Of a DNA stretch of 64,000 nt, positions 1 through 8,909 are shown piece after piece. The stretch spans positions 4,484,001-4,548,000 of the forward strand of contig NZ_JABRWH010000001.1 of assembly GCF_013248975.1 (NCBI RefSeq), in the 5' to 3' direction. Position 1 is the first letter of the stretch. Every line of letters starts with the position of its first letter. The DNA is from Neobacillus endophyticus (GTDB lineage: Bacteria; Bacillota; Bacilli; Bacillales; Cytobacillaceae). The position numbers were made by a program, and so were the translations under genes. The notes beneath the pieces are model-generated. The model made no database searches. It was not told the origin of the DNA and saw only the letters and a list, made by a program, of their open reading frames with translations.

Positions 1-2
1 AC

Positions 3-536
3 AGTGAATTAATGGGAAATATACGAAGCGATAAAATTGGGGAGTATATAACATCGTTCAATTACGATAGTAGACAAAGAAATAATAATATTTATCTTGC
101 GGCAGAAGCGATTAATAATTTTGTTCTTTTCCCCGGTGAAACTTTTTCCTTTAATAAAGTTGTTGGTCAAAGAACTGCTGAAAAAGGATATTTACCTGCA
201 CGAGTAATCATTGAGGGGGAATTTTCAGATGATATTGGCGGAGGAATCTGTCAAGTCTCATCTACTCTGTTTAACGCAATAGATAACGCGGGTTTAAAAG
301 TACTGCAGCGTTCCTCACACAGCAGAGAGGTTTCATATGTACCACCAAAGCGTGATGCGACGGTCAGTTGGAATGGACCGGATTTAATTTTTAAAAACGA
401 ATACAATCAACCCATCCTAATTCAAGCTAAAACAGTAGATAATAAGCTGAAAATTGAGGTATATTCTTCCGATGTTATTCAATTTAAGCCTAAAAAAGTT
501 CCCTATCTTCCTAATGAACAAAATGTCCCCAAGTAA
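3..536 (+). CDS. VanW family protein, 5' end outside the window
   Basis: This is the C-terminal part of a VanW-domain protein, a family of extracytoplasmic, cell-envelope-associated proteins of unknown biochemical role often linked to peptidoglycan-binding domains. The reading frame is open to the window edge with no stop before the ATG at 12, so the gene almost certainly starts upstream; complete family members are much longer than the roughly 178 codons visible. Recognisable VanW features are the phrase FPGETFSFN near the start, the GGGICQVSSTLFNA block, and the later SWNGPDLIF and QPILIQ segments. No signal peptide can be assessed. The stop codon lies inside the left arm of a perfect intrinsic terminator. 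The family call is firm; the function is not known. Confidence 0.85.
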   Translation, partial: SELMGNIRSDKIGEYITSFNYDSRQRNNNIYLAAEAINNFVLFPGETFSFNKVVGQRTAEKGYLPARVIIEGEFSDDIGGGICQVSSTLFNAIDNAGLKVLQRSSHSREVSYVPPKRDATVSWNGPDLIFKNEYNQPILIQAKTVDNKLKIEVYSSDVIQFKPKKVPYLPNEQNVPK

Positions 537-558
537 GGTTTTTACTTGGGGACATTTT
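520..558 (+). terminator. Intrinsic terminator after the VanW gene
   Basis: A perfect 17-bp inverted repeat (arms 520-536 and 542-558) with a 5-nt loop overlaps the VanW stop codon. Each arm ends in a short A or T run, so it could also stop transcription arriving on the minus strand from the gene at 573-1217. Confidence 0.8.
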
Positions 559-572
559 GGTTGAAATATTCT

Positions 573-1217
573 CTAATTCTCAATTTTGTCTTTCGGGTCA
601 TTTTGCTTCCATATCTCCATCGCGATCATGATACAACCTAAGGCAACAAGAAATCCATGAGCGACTCGCAGTGAGTGCCCGGCAAAAAATTGTGGGATAT
701 ATAAAGAAATTCCGAAAGCATATGGAAGCCCCCACCATTTCATGTATATTCCAGATTTCCAAAAAGTGATGGCCAAAAAAATGGAGGAAATGGCGAGAAG
801 CAAGAGTCCTATTAGAAACATGATAAGCCCTGGACCAGAACGGACAACATTGGCAAGTCTAACTAATTCTATACTCTGCTTTGTCAGCGCCTCCTGTCCT
901 ATTGCGTGTAAACCGAAGGCTTCCCCTCCGTAAAATGGTAATGTTAAACCAACTCCAAGAATGCAGAATACAAACGCTATATACGAAAGTTTATGGAAAG
1001 AAAGCCCTTTTATTGATAAATGAAAATTGAGAAACCCCAATAGTAATAATGTGAAAGCAACCATAGCAAACATGTGAGCTATTAACCAATTCGTTGATCC
1101 GAAAGCAGCAGCTCCTGCTAAGGTCGTTTCATCAGAAAAAGGACGAATGATCGGATAAAGTACAAATAATATTCCTGAAATCACAAAAGATACTGCACTA
1201 AATCGATTATAAAACAT
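573..1217 (-). CDS. Six-segment integral membrane protein, function unknown
   Basis: A 214-residue polytopic membrane protein with about six hydrophobic segments: residues 8-25, 45-65, 75-100, 130-150, 155-175 and 185-202. It resembles small DUF998/DUF4386-type membrane proteins in size and hydropathy, but no diagnostic motif lets me name a family. The charged C-terminal tail is probably cytoplasmic. The ATG at 1217 follows a GGGGGG-rich ribosome binding site. It stands alone, convergent with the VanW gene and sharing its terminator region. No function is proposed. Confidence 0.75.
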   Translation of the reverse strand: MFYNRFSAVSFVISGILFVLYPIIRPFSDETTLAGAAAFGSTNWLIAHMFAMVAFTLLLLGFLNFHLSIKGLSFHKLSYIAFVFCILGVGLTLPFYGGEAFGLHAIGQEALTKQSIELVRLANVVRSGPGLIMFLIGLLLLAISSIFLAITFWKSGIYMKWWGLPYAFGISLYIPQFFAGHSLRVAHGFLVALGCIMIAMEIWKQNDPKDKIEN

Positions 1218-1431
1218 GATCGTAATCCCCCCATCAATTGAAAGTTTTTCATGACTCCATTAAACAGGCCGGTAAAAATAAATCTTGATAAAATATCCAA
1301 ATATCGTTTTCTTGGAAATTTGGAATTCAAACACTAAACAACTTTTTTTTCATTTTAATATATATTAGTTTGAATAGATGTAATTTTTATGTAAATTTTG
1401 GTTTCCCTTTCCATCTTTATTCAATAAAAAA

Positions 1432-1452
1432 ACTCCGATAAAAAATCGAAGT
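1432..1452 (-). terminator. Terminator of the alpha/beta hydrolase gene
   Basis: Read on the minus strand, an 8-bp stem with one mismatch (arms at 1445-1452 and 1432-1439) is followed by a run of seven T residues, just downstream of the hydrolase stop codon. Confidence 0.6.
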
Positions 1453-1508
1453 CTAATTGTCCTATTTCATTGCCAAAAATGAGCATGATGATAATGAATA
1501 CAATAACT

Positions 1509-2483
1509 TCATTGATTGACCATGCTCAAAATTTCCTTGGCTACCAGATCCGGCCGATATTGATGTACATAATGTTCAGAATCTTCTACTATGATTTGTT
1601 TACCCGATACTGACCATTTCGTTAATGCCGCCTGACTTTTTAACCAGACTTTGTCTTGCTTTCCAAAATTCCCTGCAGTGATAACCGTCAAGGGAATGTC
1701 CAAAGGCTTCTTACCATTCAGCACTTTCCGCGCGTTAAGTTGACTTCGTTGCATTTCCTCCGTGATATTTTTGTTATTGGCCTTTAGAAGGGTGGAAATT
1801 CGATCAAGATCTTTCAGTTTATTAGGTAACTTTTTTAGACTATTTCGCTCGCTTGCTACTGATTCCGCAAACCCATGAATATGATAAAGTGCACGGGCCA
1901 CACCAGATTGAACAATAAACCGTTGAATGTACGAAACCGCTGTTAAAGGTGTTTGATTTGCGTAATATTCAGGACTTCCGCCATCCAGGAGTACAATACC
2001 CTTTACTTCACTCGGATATTTTTGAGCAAAACGAATTGTCTCAAGGGAACCAAGTGAATGTCCAACTAGGATGTATGGCGGTTTTATTTTGGCTTTTAAT
2101 AATAATGAATGGGATTCTTCCACGATGTTATCAATATCACGTTTGCGATTTGTCAAATCACTATAGCCATAACCAAACCGATCAATGACAGCATAGCGGG
2201 CTTGTTCATTGATTTCATTGTACAACGGATAATAGTCAACGTAAGGATTGACGGTTCCCCATCCAGCATTAAAAATGATTGTCACTTTTCCATTACCACC
2301 AGAATAAACATGCATTTTTCGACCAAAGACATTGTACAGTTGTCCAGGAGGCTTATATTTCGGCAGATCATTATGAACGCCCACCCATTGATAAAGGAAT
2401 CCGCCCCCAAATATAACAACCAAAAAGCCCAGCCCATACATCGATACTTTTTTCAACCATCTCCGTTTTCTTTTTATTTCCAT
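1509..2483 (-). CDS. Membrane-anchored alpha/beta hydrolase
   Basis: An alpha/beta-hydrolase-fold enzyme of 324 residues. It starts with a basic stretch and one hydrophobic helix (about residues 10-30), so the catalytic domain is probably displayed outside the membrane. The nucleophile elbow GHSLGS is present, with a candidate acid in the ITAGNFGKQD segment and the catalytic His in SEHYVHQYRP near the C-terminus; an earlier FNAGWG segment may provide the oxyanion hole. I chose the ATG at 2483 because an AGGGGGGAGG ribosome binding site lies directly upstream; the frame is open for another 22 codons without such a signal. The substrate cannot be told from sequence; esterase or lipase-like activity is an inference from the fold. 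Confidence 0.82.
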   Translation of the reverse strand: MEIKRKRRWLKKVSMYGLGFLVVIFGGGFLYQWVGVHNDLPKYKPPGQLYNVFGRKMHVYSGGNGKVTIIFNAGWGTVNPYVDYYPLYNEINEQARYAVIDRFGYGYSDLTNRKRDIDNIVEESHSLLLKAKIKPPYILVGHSLGSLETIRFAQKYPSEVKGIVLLDGGSPEYYANQTPLTAVSYIQRFIVQSGVARALYHIHGFAESVASERNSLKKLPNKLKDLDRISTLLKANNKNITEEMQRSQLNARKVLNGKKPLDIPLTVITAGNFGKQDKVWLKSQAALTKWSVSGKQIIVEDSEHYVHQYRPDLVAKEILSMVNQ

Positions 2484-2671
2484 CCTCCCCCCTAAGTATC
2501 TTAAAAGATGATAAGTGAAGTTATATTCGTATTGTACTGCATGAAACATATATAATTGTGTAAATATTAAGTAAATTATCGATTTTGCATTTTCTTTAAT
2601 CTGAGCATTATTTGTTATTAATAAAGATCACCTATATGGTAACGAATTCTTTCTCTTCTTTTACCCGCAAA

Positions 2672-2725
2672 AAACCCCCAGCCGTCCTCCAGGATCATGA
2701 TGTCTTGGAATGAAGCTGGGGGTTT
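2672..2725 (-). terminator. Terminator of the YkcB-like glycosyltransferase gene
   Basis: Arms AAACCCCCAGC (2672-2682) and GCTGGGGGTTT (2715-2725) form a perfect 11-bp outer stem with a partly paired interior, just downstream of the minus-strand gene at 2757-5048. Confidence 0.7.
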
Positions 2726-2756
2726 ATTACATTTCTTTTAAACTGTGAACAGGACT

Positions 2757-5048
2757 TTATTTTGCTTGAGTTAAATCGTATAAAGTAACACCATCAACTG
2801 TGACGGACTTGAAATTGTTTTGAATCCAATTTATGATTTCAGAATTTGAGCTTCCGCCCATTGGACCATTTTGAAAACTATTTTTAGAGTCACTGTTGGT
2901 TGTTTCTCTATTTGATCTGCTTTTAGAAGTATTGCCGCCCATTCGATCAAAGCCTCTTCCAGAGTTAATGAAATAATGAATTTTTCCTTCACTCACGTAT
3001 TTTTTAAATTGTGAGAGTGTAGGAGTCGGATCACTGCCTGTAAAGCCGCCAATATCCATAATAGGTTCTCCTGTTGCAAGCTGATATGGAGCAGAAGATT
3101 GTGAACCTACTGTTGCAGCAACCCAAGTGTATTTCGAAGCATTTTGCTTCAACAGGTTCACGATGGCACTTCCCGGTGTTTCGTTTGAACCTCCTGGACC
3201 ACCTTGATTGAAGTTTCTAGAATTATTACCATTGAAACCACCAATACTTGAATTTCCAGGATTACTCCAGTTGGTAGCACCAGGGCCTGCATTACTTGAG
3301 TTAATTCTGTTAGAAGCACTAGTTGCATTATTACCTGAGTTATTTCCGTTGAAACCGCCAAAGCTTGAATTTCCAGAGTTCCCCATTGGTGTATTCGATG
3401 AATTGGCGCCAGGTGGCATTTGACCGCCTCCAAAACGTCCAGGGAAACCTTCACCAGTTGTTGTCGGACCAGCAGTTGGCATTGATCCTGTATGTGGTGT
3501 GGCAATTGTTTGTATCGTAAAAGCAAACGGCCCAGCCAAACTGGCAGCCAATGCAGCTGCGGCTACACCAATCATTACTTTTTTGCCTAGACGTTGGCCA
3601 AATATGATGGCAATAGCTGCCAAACCACCCAATACTACGACCACTATTCGCAGCCAAGGGTTCCACGCAGGTGTACGATCAAGTAAGACAAACGCCCAAG
3701 CGGCAGTCGCTGCAATAGCAGCAGCTAAACCTATACGGGCAACCAATTGTTCTTGTCGTTTCCAAAGAACTTCAGCACCAATCCCTATGATTGCACCAAT
3801 GGCTGGTGCCAGTGCGATCGTATAGTATGGGTGAATGGTTCCTTGTCCAAAACTGAACACAATACCTGTGACGATGAATGTGCCGCCCCATAAAAGCATG
3901 GCCGGAACAGTACGATCACTTTTCCAATTTCTGCGGACAAGCCATACTGCCACAACCAAAAGAATGAGTGCTGCTGGTATTAACCAAGAGATCTGTCCTC
4001 CCATTTGCGAGTTAAAAAGACGTGTTAAACCAGTGGTTCCGCCAAAATTCCCACCACCGCCAGGGCCACCCATGGCATGGCTTGTTATATCGCCACTTTG
4101 TGAACCAATATTAGCTGCATGACTTGCCATTTCACCGCTAGGAGCTCCCATGCCGCCTTTTTGCCCGCTGCCAGACTCATTTCCAGTAAGCCGGCCCAAA
4201 CCGTTGTATCCGAAAATAAGATCAAGAATACTATTTTTCTGTGAACTGCCGATATATGGTCGATTTGCAGCTGGTACAAGCTGTACTATTGCCACCCACC
4301 AACCAGCTGATACCACTACAGAGACCGCACTAATGATGATTTGTACCAGACGGCGGCGAACCGATACAGGAGCGAAAAATAGATAGACTATCACAAAAAC
4401 CGGAATAATAAAGAATGCTGCAAGCATTTTTGTTAAAAATCCAAAACCAATAAAGACGGAAGCCCACACAAGCCACTTTGTTTTCCCTTCCTCAAGTGCT
4501 CTTGTAAAGGCATAGGCGCTCGCCGTAAGCAGAAGAATGAGTAGCGCGTCAGGGTTATTAAAGCGAAACATGAGTGCGGCTACAGGTGTCATTGCAAAAA
4601 TAACTCCTGAAAGCAGTGCTGCTCGAGCGCTAAACCAACGGCGAACGGTCATGTAGAGAATCCAAACAGTGATTACACCTTCAATTGCCTCAGGAACAAG
4701 CATACTCCAGGAATTCATACCGAAGATCCTAGCTGACAACTCCATTACCCACAAGGATGCGGGCGGCTTATCGACGGTAATAAAGTTTGATGCATCAATC
4801 GAACCGAAAAAGAACGCCTTCCAACTTTTTGTACCCGCTTGAACAGCAGCACTATAAAATGAATTGGCCCAGCCTGATTGTCCTAGCCCCCCTATATATG
4901 CTATTGCCGTCAACACCAATAAAATAATCAGCGCAGACCTTTCCCATGGCGGATCCCCTTTTCTGCCTCGAAACAATGTCGAGAATAAACTTTGACTCTT
5001 CTGAGCTTTATCTGACACTTCATTTTGAATTTCATTTTTACTATTCAT
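2757..5048 (-). CDS. YkcB/ArnT-like GT39-type membrane glycosyltransferase
   Basis: A 763-residue polytopic protein of the PMT/ArnT-like (GT39) superfamily, closest in architecture to Bacillus YkcB. These enzymes use polyprenyl-phosphate sugars as donors and act on the outer face of the membrane. After a cytoplasmic head of about 40 residues there are roughly twelve membrane helices. The conserved first-loop motif FITVDKPP appears near residue 90 and FRFNNPDALL near 165. Two loops are unusual low-complexity insertions: a Gly/Met/Ser-rich one around residues 285-335 and a long Asn/Gly/Ser-rich one around 525-625. The protein ends in a soluble domain containing MDIGGFTGSDPTPT. The gene is single, with its own terminator. 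The acceptor and sugar are unknown; no GtrA- or YkcC-like partner lies next to it. Confidence 0.82.
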   Translation of the reverse strand: MNSKNEIQNEVSDKAQKSQSLFSTLFRGRKGDPPWERSALIILLVLTAIAYIGGLGQSGWANSFYSAAVQAGTKSWKAFFFGSIDASNFITVDKPPASLWVMELSARIFGMNSWSMLVPEAIEGVITVWILYMTVRRWFSARAALLSGVIFAMTPVAALMFRFNNPDALLILLLTASAYAFTRALEEGKTKWLVWASVFIGFGFLTKMLAAFFIIPVFVIVYLFFAPVSVRRRLVQIIISAVSVVVSAGWWVAIVQLVPAANRPYIGSSQKNSILDLIFGYNGLGRLTGNESGSGQKGGMGAPSGEMASHAANIGSQSGDITSHAMGGPGGGGNFGGTTGLTRLFNSQMGGQISWLIPAALILLVVAVWLVRRNWKSDRTVPAMLLWGGTFIVTGIVFSFGQGTIHPYYTIALAPAIGAIIGIGAEVLWKRQEQLVARIGLAAAIAATAAWAFVLLDRTPAWNPWLRIVVVVLGGLAAIAIIFGQRLGKKVMIGVAAAALAASLAGPFAFTIQTIATPHTGSMPTAGPTTTGEGFPGRFGGGQMPPGANSSNTPMGNSGNSSFGGFNGNNSGNNATSASNRINSSNAGPGATNWSNPGNSSIGGFNGNNSRNFNQGGPGGSNETPGSAIVNLLKQNASKYTWVAATVGSQSSAPYQLATGEPIMDIGGFTGSDPTPTLSQFKKYVSEGKIHYFINSGRGFDRMGGNTSKSRSNRETTNSDSKNSFQNGPMGGSSNSEIINWIQNNFKSVTVDGVTLYDLTQAK

Positions 5049-5190
5049 ATTTTGAACCTTCTCTCCTTTACCTTAAAATGCCACTCCCCTAAAGGAAGTT
5101 TACTTTTCATTTGATGTGTTAATCATGCACTTTTAAACTGAAACAGACTTGAGGATAAGCTGAATGTTTCCTGAAAATCATATAGAAAAT

Positions 5191-5241
5191 AAAAAGAAGA
5201 AGTATCTGACTTTAAAAAAGCCATATATACTTCTTCTTTTT
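5191..5241 (-). terminator. Terminator of the HAD phosphatase gene
   Basis: Perfect 15-bp inverted repeat, AAAAAGAAGAAGTAT (5191-5205) against its complement (5227-5241), with a 21-nt loop, downstream of the gene at 5290-5859. Both arms carry A/T tails, so it may work in both directions. Confidence 0.75.
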
Positions 5242-5289
5242 AGATCTATATAGTATTTCTTTTAATTTTAAAAAAAAGATAGAGTGTAC

Positions 5290-5859
5290 TTATATGTCCT
5301 TTATTACCTTTTTGAGGTCAGACCAATCTAATATTCTCGGGAAATTCAACTGTCGATTATAAGATTGATCTCTTACAAACACTTTCGTTTTTGATTCATT
5401 TAATAGAGTGTTTAATACTTCCGGTTTATCGTCAAAGTAGTAATCCAGTTTCAATTCATTAATGATATCGATCTTCTCAGCGTCTTTCATTCCATAGAAG
5501 AACCGATCATACTGAACCGGAAAACCTTGGCTTTTTAACCACTCCTTCGTCCGTTCACCATGTTCCTTAGGCCTCGAAGTTATATAATATATTTCATGAC
5601 CTTTTTTCTCTAATTCGTTCAATGTCTCAATTGCGTTTGGAAATGGCGGACAGGATGTATAGTAAATTACCTCCAAAGATTGATTCCACATTTCTTTGCC
5701 CTGATCATCCGTCAATCCAAATGGTTCGTGAATCTCTATCCTTTCCAATTGTCGAAAAACATCAATTGGAACATTTTGGTCCATTTTTTTATTATAAATA
5801 TGAAAAGCATGTTCTCTTAAATTAATTAGTGTATCATCAATGTCGAATCCAAGTTTCAT
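5290..5859 (-). CDS. HAD-superfamily 5'-nucleotidase-like phosphatase
   Basis: A 189-residue soluble HAD hydrolase resembling the NT5C-type 5'(3')-deoxyribonucleotidase group. Motif I, FDIDDTL, is at residues 5-11, with Asp6 as predicted nucleophile and Asp8 as general acid. Motif II is the Ser of YYITSRP, and motif III is the acidic YYFDDKPE segment that would hold Mg2+. The length suits a C1-capped family member. The start at 5859 follows a plausible ribosome binding site. The substrate, nucleotide or other small phosphate ester, is inferred only from family similarity. It is separated from the next gene (5919) by about 60 bp, so the two minus-strand genes could be co-transcribed. Confidence 0.82.
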   Translation of the reverse strand: MKLGFDIDDTLINLREHAFHIYNKKMDQNVPIDVFRQLERIEIHEPFGLTDDQGKEMWNQSLEVIYYTSCPPFPNAIETLNELEKKGHEIYYITSRPKEHGERTKEWLKSQGFPVQYDRFFYGMKDAEKIDIINELKLDYYFDDKPEVLNTLLNESKTKVFVRDQSYNRQLNFPRILDWSDLKKVIKDI

Positions 5860-5918
5860 CTTTTTAACAACCTCAACACTTTATAGTAGGAAAATATTTT
5901 ACCCATTCTTTATTACTA

Positions 5919-6878
5919 TTAAACGTTAATTTGATTTTCATCATAATAATTCATTTTTGTTATTAAATAATATTCCATCTCATTCATTAAATGAAACACT
6001 GATGCTCTTGTTTCGAATTCCAAACGGGATTTCGGCAATTCCAGTTCTTTCATTTTCTTATGCTGGCTTTCCAATCTTTGAAGATGAACGTAGGCTGTAT
6101 TATCGCTCTTTACATCCGAGCTGATTTCGTACAAGAACTGTGCGAAGACGTGACGCTGGACGACATCTTCATTCAAAGAGGAAACGATGGGAAGCATACG
6201 GTTTAGAATGATAAACTGTCTTTCACGCATATCGAAATAATGATAGTATCCCTTTTTATCCATTCCCAATTGATTTTCCTCATACTGGATTGCCAACATC
6301 TTCCCTTTATTAAGCTCGTCTTCCAATTCCAATAGTTCTTTCCCGTCCCAGCCTTGATCACCTTTCTCTAAGTAGGCCCCAAATTCAAATAATATTTTTT
6401 TGAACTTTTCTTCTATGGCCGCTTTTGTTTCTTTTAGGTTTTTTTCCACGTTTGGCATATAACTGTTCAACAAGATCGCTACTCCCACACCGATCATTAC
6501 AATTTGAATTTCATTTAAAGCAACAGGAAGCGTGAATTTTTCCAATGTAAAGATGTGAAGGACGATCACCACACTGTTCACGAATCCTTTTTGTATGCGC
6601 AGACGTACGAGTAATGGAATAAACAGCAAAATGAACAGTGAAAAGACAAGCGGATTAAATCCAAGTAATCGGAAAACAAGTCCACTGAATACTAATGAAA
6701 GTGTACATGCGGCAAAGCGTTCCAGAGATGAACGGATGGACTGTTTCTTCGTCTTTTCTATACAAAGAATACAAATAATGGCAGCAAAACTGGCAAACTG
6801 AAGATGAAGCAATTCGGCAATCCAGATCGAAATCCCGGCACCCAACGCTGTTTTAATTGTCCTTAGACCAATTTTCAT
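5919..6878 (-). CDS. Aromatic acid exporter (ArAE) family protein, YqjA-like
   Basis: A 319-residue inner-membrane protein with the two-part layout of the Bacillus YqjA-like ArAE family. Residues 1-145 form about five hydrophobic helices (opening KIGLRTIKTALGAG and QLHFASFAAI-like segments), followed by a long helical, charged cytoplasmic domain from about 150 to the end, rich in Lys, Glu and Met. ArAE members are linked to export of aromatic carboxylic acids, but for this subfamily no substrate is established. The upstream region (6879 onward) presumably carries its promoter. Family assignment is good; transport function is inferred. Confidence 0.82.
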   Translation of the reverse strand: MKIGLRTIKTALGAGISIWIAELLHLQFASFAAIICILCIEKTKKQSIRSSLERFAACTLSLVFSGLVFRLLGFNPLVFSLFILLFIPLLVRLRIQKGFVNSVVIVLHIFTLEKFTLPVALNEIQIVMIGVGVAILLNSYMPNVEKNLKETKAAIEEKFKKILFEFGAYLEKGDQGWDGKELLELEDELNKGKMLAIQYEENQLGMDKKGYYHYFDMRERQFIILNRMLPIVSSLNEDVVQRHVFAQFLYEISSDVKSDNTAYVHLQRLESQHKKMKELELPKSRLEFETRASVFHLMNEMEYYLITKMNYYDENQINV

Positions 6879-7306
6879 ATGTACACCCCGGTTATTTCTT
6901 TTGGTGTTAGTTTACCATGATTATCTTTAATAGTTAGGTATTTTGTTTGTAAAAATTTTGGTATCGTTTTCTTAAACTCTCAAAACTTTCCTTAATTTAG
7001 GATTGCTTTTACAATAAGTTCTTCATTTTTAGCATCTACAAATGTCGGAATCTATTTTTATTTAAGCAATGGGATCTGCAGACTTAATCTAAGATCATTA
7101 AAACAGGAACGTATAGGTATTTAAAAATTAGATTGTTTTTGCCAATATGGTTGTTTTCAGATCAGATTTGTATAAACCCTCGATTCAGACTGGTTCCCCT
7201 TTTCATTCCAGTAAATTTGTCCGTATAAACACCTAATTCGGAAAGGTTCGTCTTTGATTCCACAGAGGTGAACAAATAGAACAGAGATTACGAAAAGAGC
7301 CAGTAA
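6879..7306. other. Intergenic region without a convincing gene
   Basis: About 430 AT-rich bases between the ArAE-type gene and the HxlR gene, both on the minus strand. A 40-codon open stretch on the minus strand (roughly 7160-7290) lacks a start codon and ribosome binding site; I see no RNA gene or clear terminator. Confidence 0.5.
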
Positions 7307-7687
7307 TTAAGGCTCCGTATGATCCAGTTTTCCCCTTTTAAGAACTATTTCATGATTATACCTTTCACCCCAGTCCCTTATAAGCCGAATGATTGGTTCT
7401 AAAGTGCGTCCGAAATCAGTTAACGAATATTCTACCTTTGGTGGAACTTCTTTGTAGATTTCCCTGTGGACGACTCCATCTTTTTCTAACTCACGAAGCT
7501 GTAGAGTTAACATTCGCTGTGTAATATCGGGCATAAGTCTGCGAAATTCATTGAATCGCTTTGTTCCTGAAAATAAATGATACAAGATGACCCCTTTCCA
7601 TTTCCCACCGATTACCTCTAAAGTTGCTTCCACAGAACACCCATATGGGTTTGGACAAGCCGAATATTGATTTAAATGATTTTCCAT
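7307..7687 (-). CDS. HxlR-family winged-helix transcriptional regulator
   Basis: A 126-residue HxlR-type DNA-binding protein. The conserved signature is complete: Cys11 and Cys17 in the N-terminal CPNPYGC region, then [35 protein letters not shown] (recognition helix), and the wing [14 protein letters not shown]. HxlR proteins act as small dimeric repressors or activators, often responding to aldehydes, quinones or disulfide stress through a cysteine. Here the gene is divergent from a broken zinc-type alcohol dehydrogenase/quinone oxidoreductase gene at 7828, the sort of neighbour such regulators commonly control. The 140-bp gap would contain both promoters. With the target gene disrupted, the present regulon is unclear. 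Confidence 0.9.
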   Translation of the reverse strand: MENHLNQYSACPNPYGCSVEATLEVIGGKWKGVILYHLFSGTKRFNEFRRLMPDITQRMLTLQLRELEKDGVVHREIYKEVPPKVEYSLTDFGRTLEPIIRLIRDWGERYNHEIVLKRGKLDHTEP

Positions 7688-7827
7688 TCTCTTCTCCCTC
7701 TTGCATTAGTATCAAAATGAATACTATCCAATAAAATTGTGCGTACTTATGCAAACTATTTTTTTGTCATATTATAACAAATGTAAATAAAAACTCATAA
7801 GACGTTTTTCGAAAGGATGGAATCATC

Positions 7828-8429
7828 ATGTCGACAATGAAATCTGTTGGTTTATATCGTTATCTGCCAATTGAACACGCTGAAAGCCTGCGGGTGGAGT
7901 CGGATCTATAGCTATCCAATTAGCGAAAAGAGTTGGCTTGACTGTGATCGGTACTGCCTCCAGACCTGAATCGGTTGCTTGGGTAAAAGAAAACGGGGCC
8001 GATCATATCATCAATCATTATGAGGAGTTTATTCCACAGTTAAAACAGTTTGGTTTAGAAACCGTCCATTATATACTCTGTCTTAACACAACAGAAAAAC
8101 ATTGGGTAAGTATGGCAAACACAATCGCTCCCCAAGGAAAAATCTGTTCCATTGTTGAATCCGAAGAACCACTTAACTTGAACGATCTTAAAAACAAAAG
8201 TGCCACTTTTGTTTGTGAGTTCATGTTTACAAGATCCATGTTCCAGACGGAAGATATGATAAAACAACATATGCTTTTGAACGAAATAGCCAATTTAATT
8301 GATCATAAGTCAATAAAAACAACCATAAACAAACGGTTCTCCCCAATCAATGCAGAAAATTTGCGAAAAGCACATTCATTACTTGAGAGCGGAAAATCGA
8401 TCGGAAAAATTGTCTTAGAAGATTTTTAA
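7828..8429 (+). pseudogene. Zinc-type alcohol dehydrogenase/quinone oxidoreductase, internally deleted
   Basis: The ATG at 7828 opens about 21 codons (MSTMKSVGLYRYLP...) that match the N-terminus of zinc-binding alcohol dehydrogenase-like proteins. From about 7890 the sequence continues, in a different frame, with the Rossmann motif AGGVGSIAIQLAKR and then a normal C-terminal half ending at 8429 (ESGKSIGKIVLEDF). Everything between, roughly 130 residues including the GroES-like catalytic domain, is missing. The original frame stops at TAG about seven codons past the junction. The gene is therefore inactivated by one internal deletion with a frame change. Its divergent HxlR neighbour fits a former regulator-target pair. 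Confidence 0.85.
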
Positions 8430-8516
8430 TACATCCATGTAGAAAAGGAATTGTTAAAACGGATTGTCGATATTGATAGTTACGAGAAGAAGGATATATA
8501 TTGAAAATGAAAAAAC

Positions 8517-8536
8517 GGCTGCCATAGTTGACAGCC
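8517..8536 (-). terminator. Terminator of the small 49-aa gene
   Basis: On the minus strand GGCTG...CAGCC (8532-8536 with 8517-8521) is followed by a T-rich stretch, downstream of the small gene ending at 8597. Confidence 0.55.
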
Positions 8537-8596
8537 ATTTTCTTCCCTTGAGCGAAGGTCCATCCATATCTTCTTGAACATCTTTCAAAAAAATGT

Positions 8597-8746
8597 TTAA
8601 TCTTCCATAAAAATTCGAGCGTAATACTCTGTTTCTTCATCTAGATTGTTTTCTCTTCTCAAATCCTCAATTGCTTTCATGCGTTCTTCTTCAATGATTT
8701 GAAAACTGCCCGATACATTCCGTGTTTTCCCTTTGTCTTTCCCCAT
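8597..8746 (-). CDS. Small charged protein, 49 aa, function unknown
   Basis: A short minus-strand gene. ATG at 8746 is preceded by GAGGG at suitable spacing, the frame runs 49 codons to TAA at 8597, and a terminator follows. The product begins MGKDKGKTRNVSGSF and continues with a strongly charged helical stretch (EEERMKAIEDLRREN) and ends EYYARIFMED. It has no membrane segment or cysteine. Small, highly charged proteins of this style are common in spore formers, but I do not recognise this one and propose no function. Support comes from the ribosome binding site, sensible codon use and terminator. Confidence 0.65.
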   Translation of the reverse strand: MGKDKGKTRNVSGSFQIIEEERMKAIEDLRRENNLDEETEYYARIFMED

Positions 8747-8909
8747 ATTTCGCCCTCGATTTCTTATTGTTCATCGCAGATTTCTATTTCATTTTGTGCA
8801 AAATGTTTATCTTTATTCGAATGGTCTCCACCATTTTAATGAATCTTATTGGATCGATAAATTTTTCAAAAAACATAGCTACAAAATGACGGGCATTGAA
8901 TTCCTTATG

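Noticed and set aside
7140..7290. Short minus-strand coding stretch next to HxlR
   Set aside because: About 40 open codons without start or ribosome binding site and no recognisable protein pattern.
8055..8293. Minus-strand ORFs inside the dehydrogenase pseudogene
   Set aside because: They are shadows of the plus-strand coding remnant with atypical composition and no ribosome binding sites.
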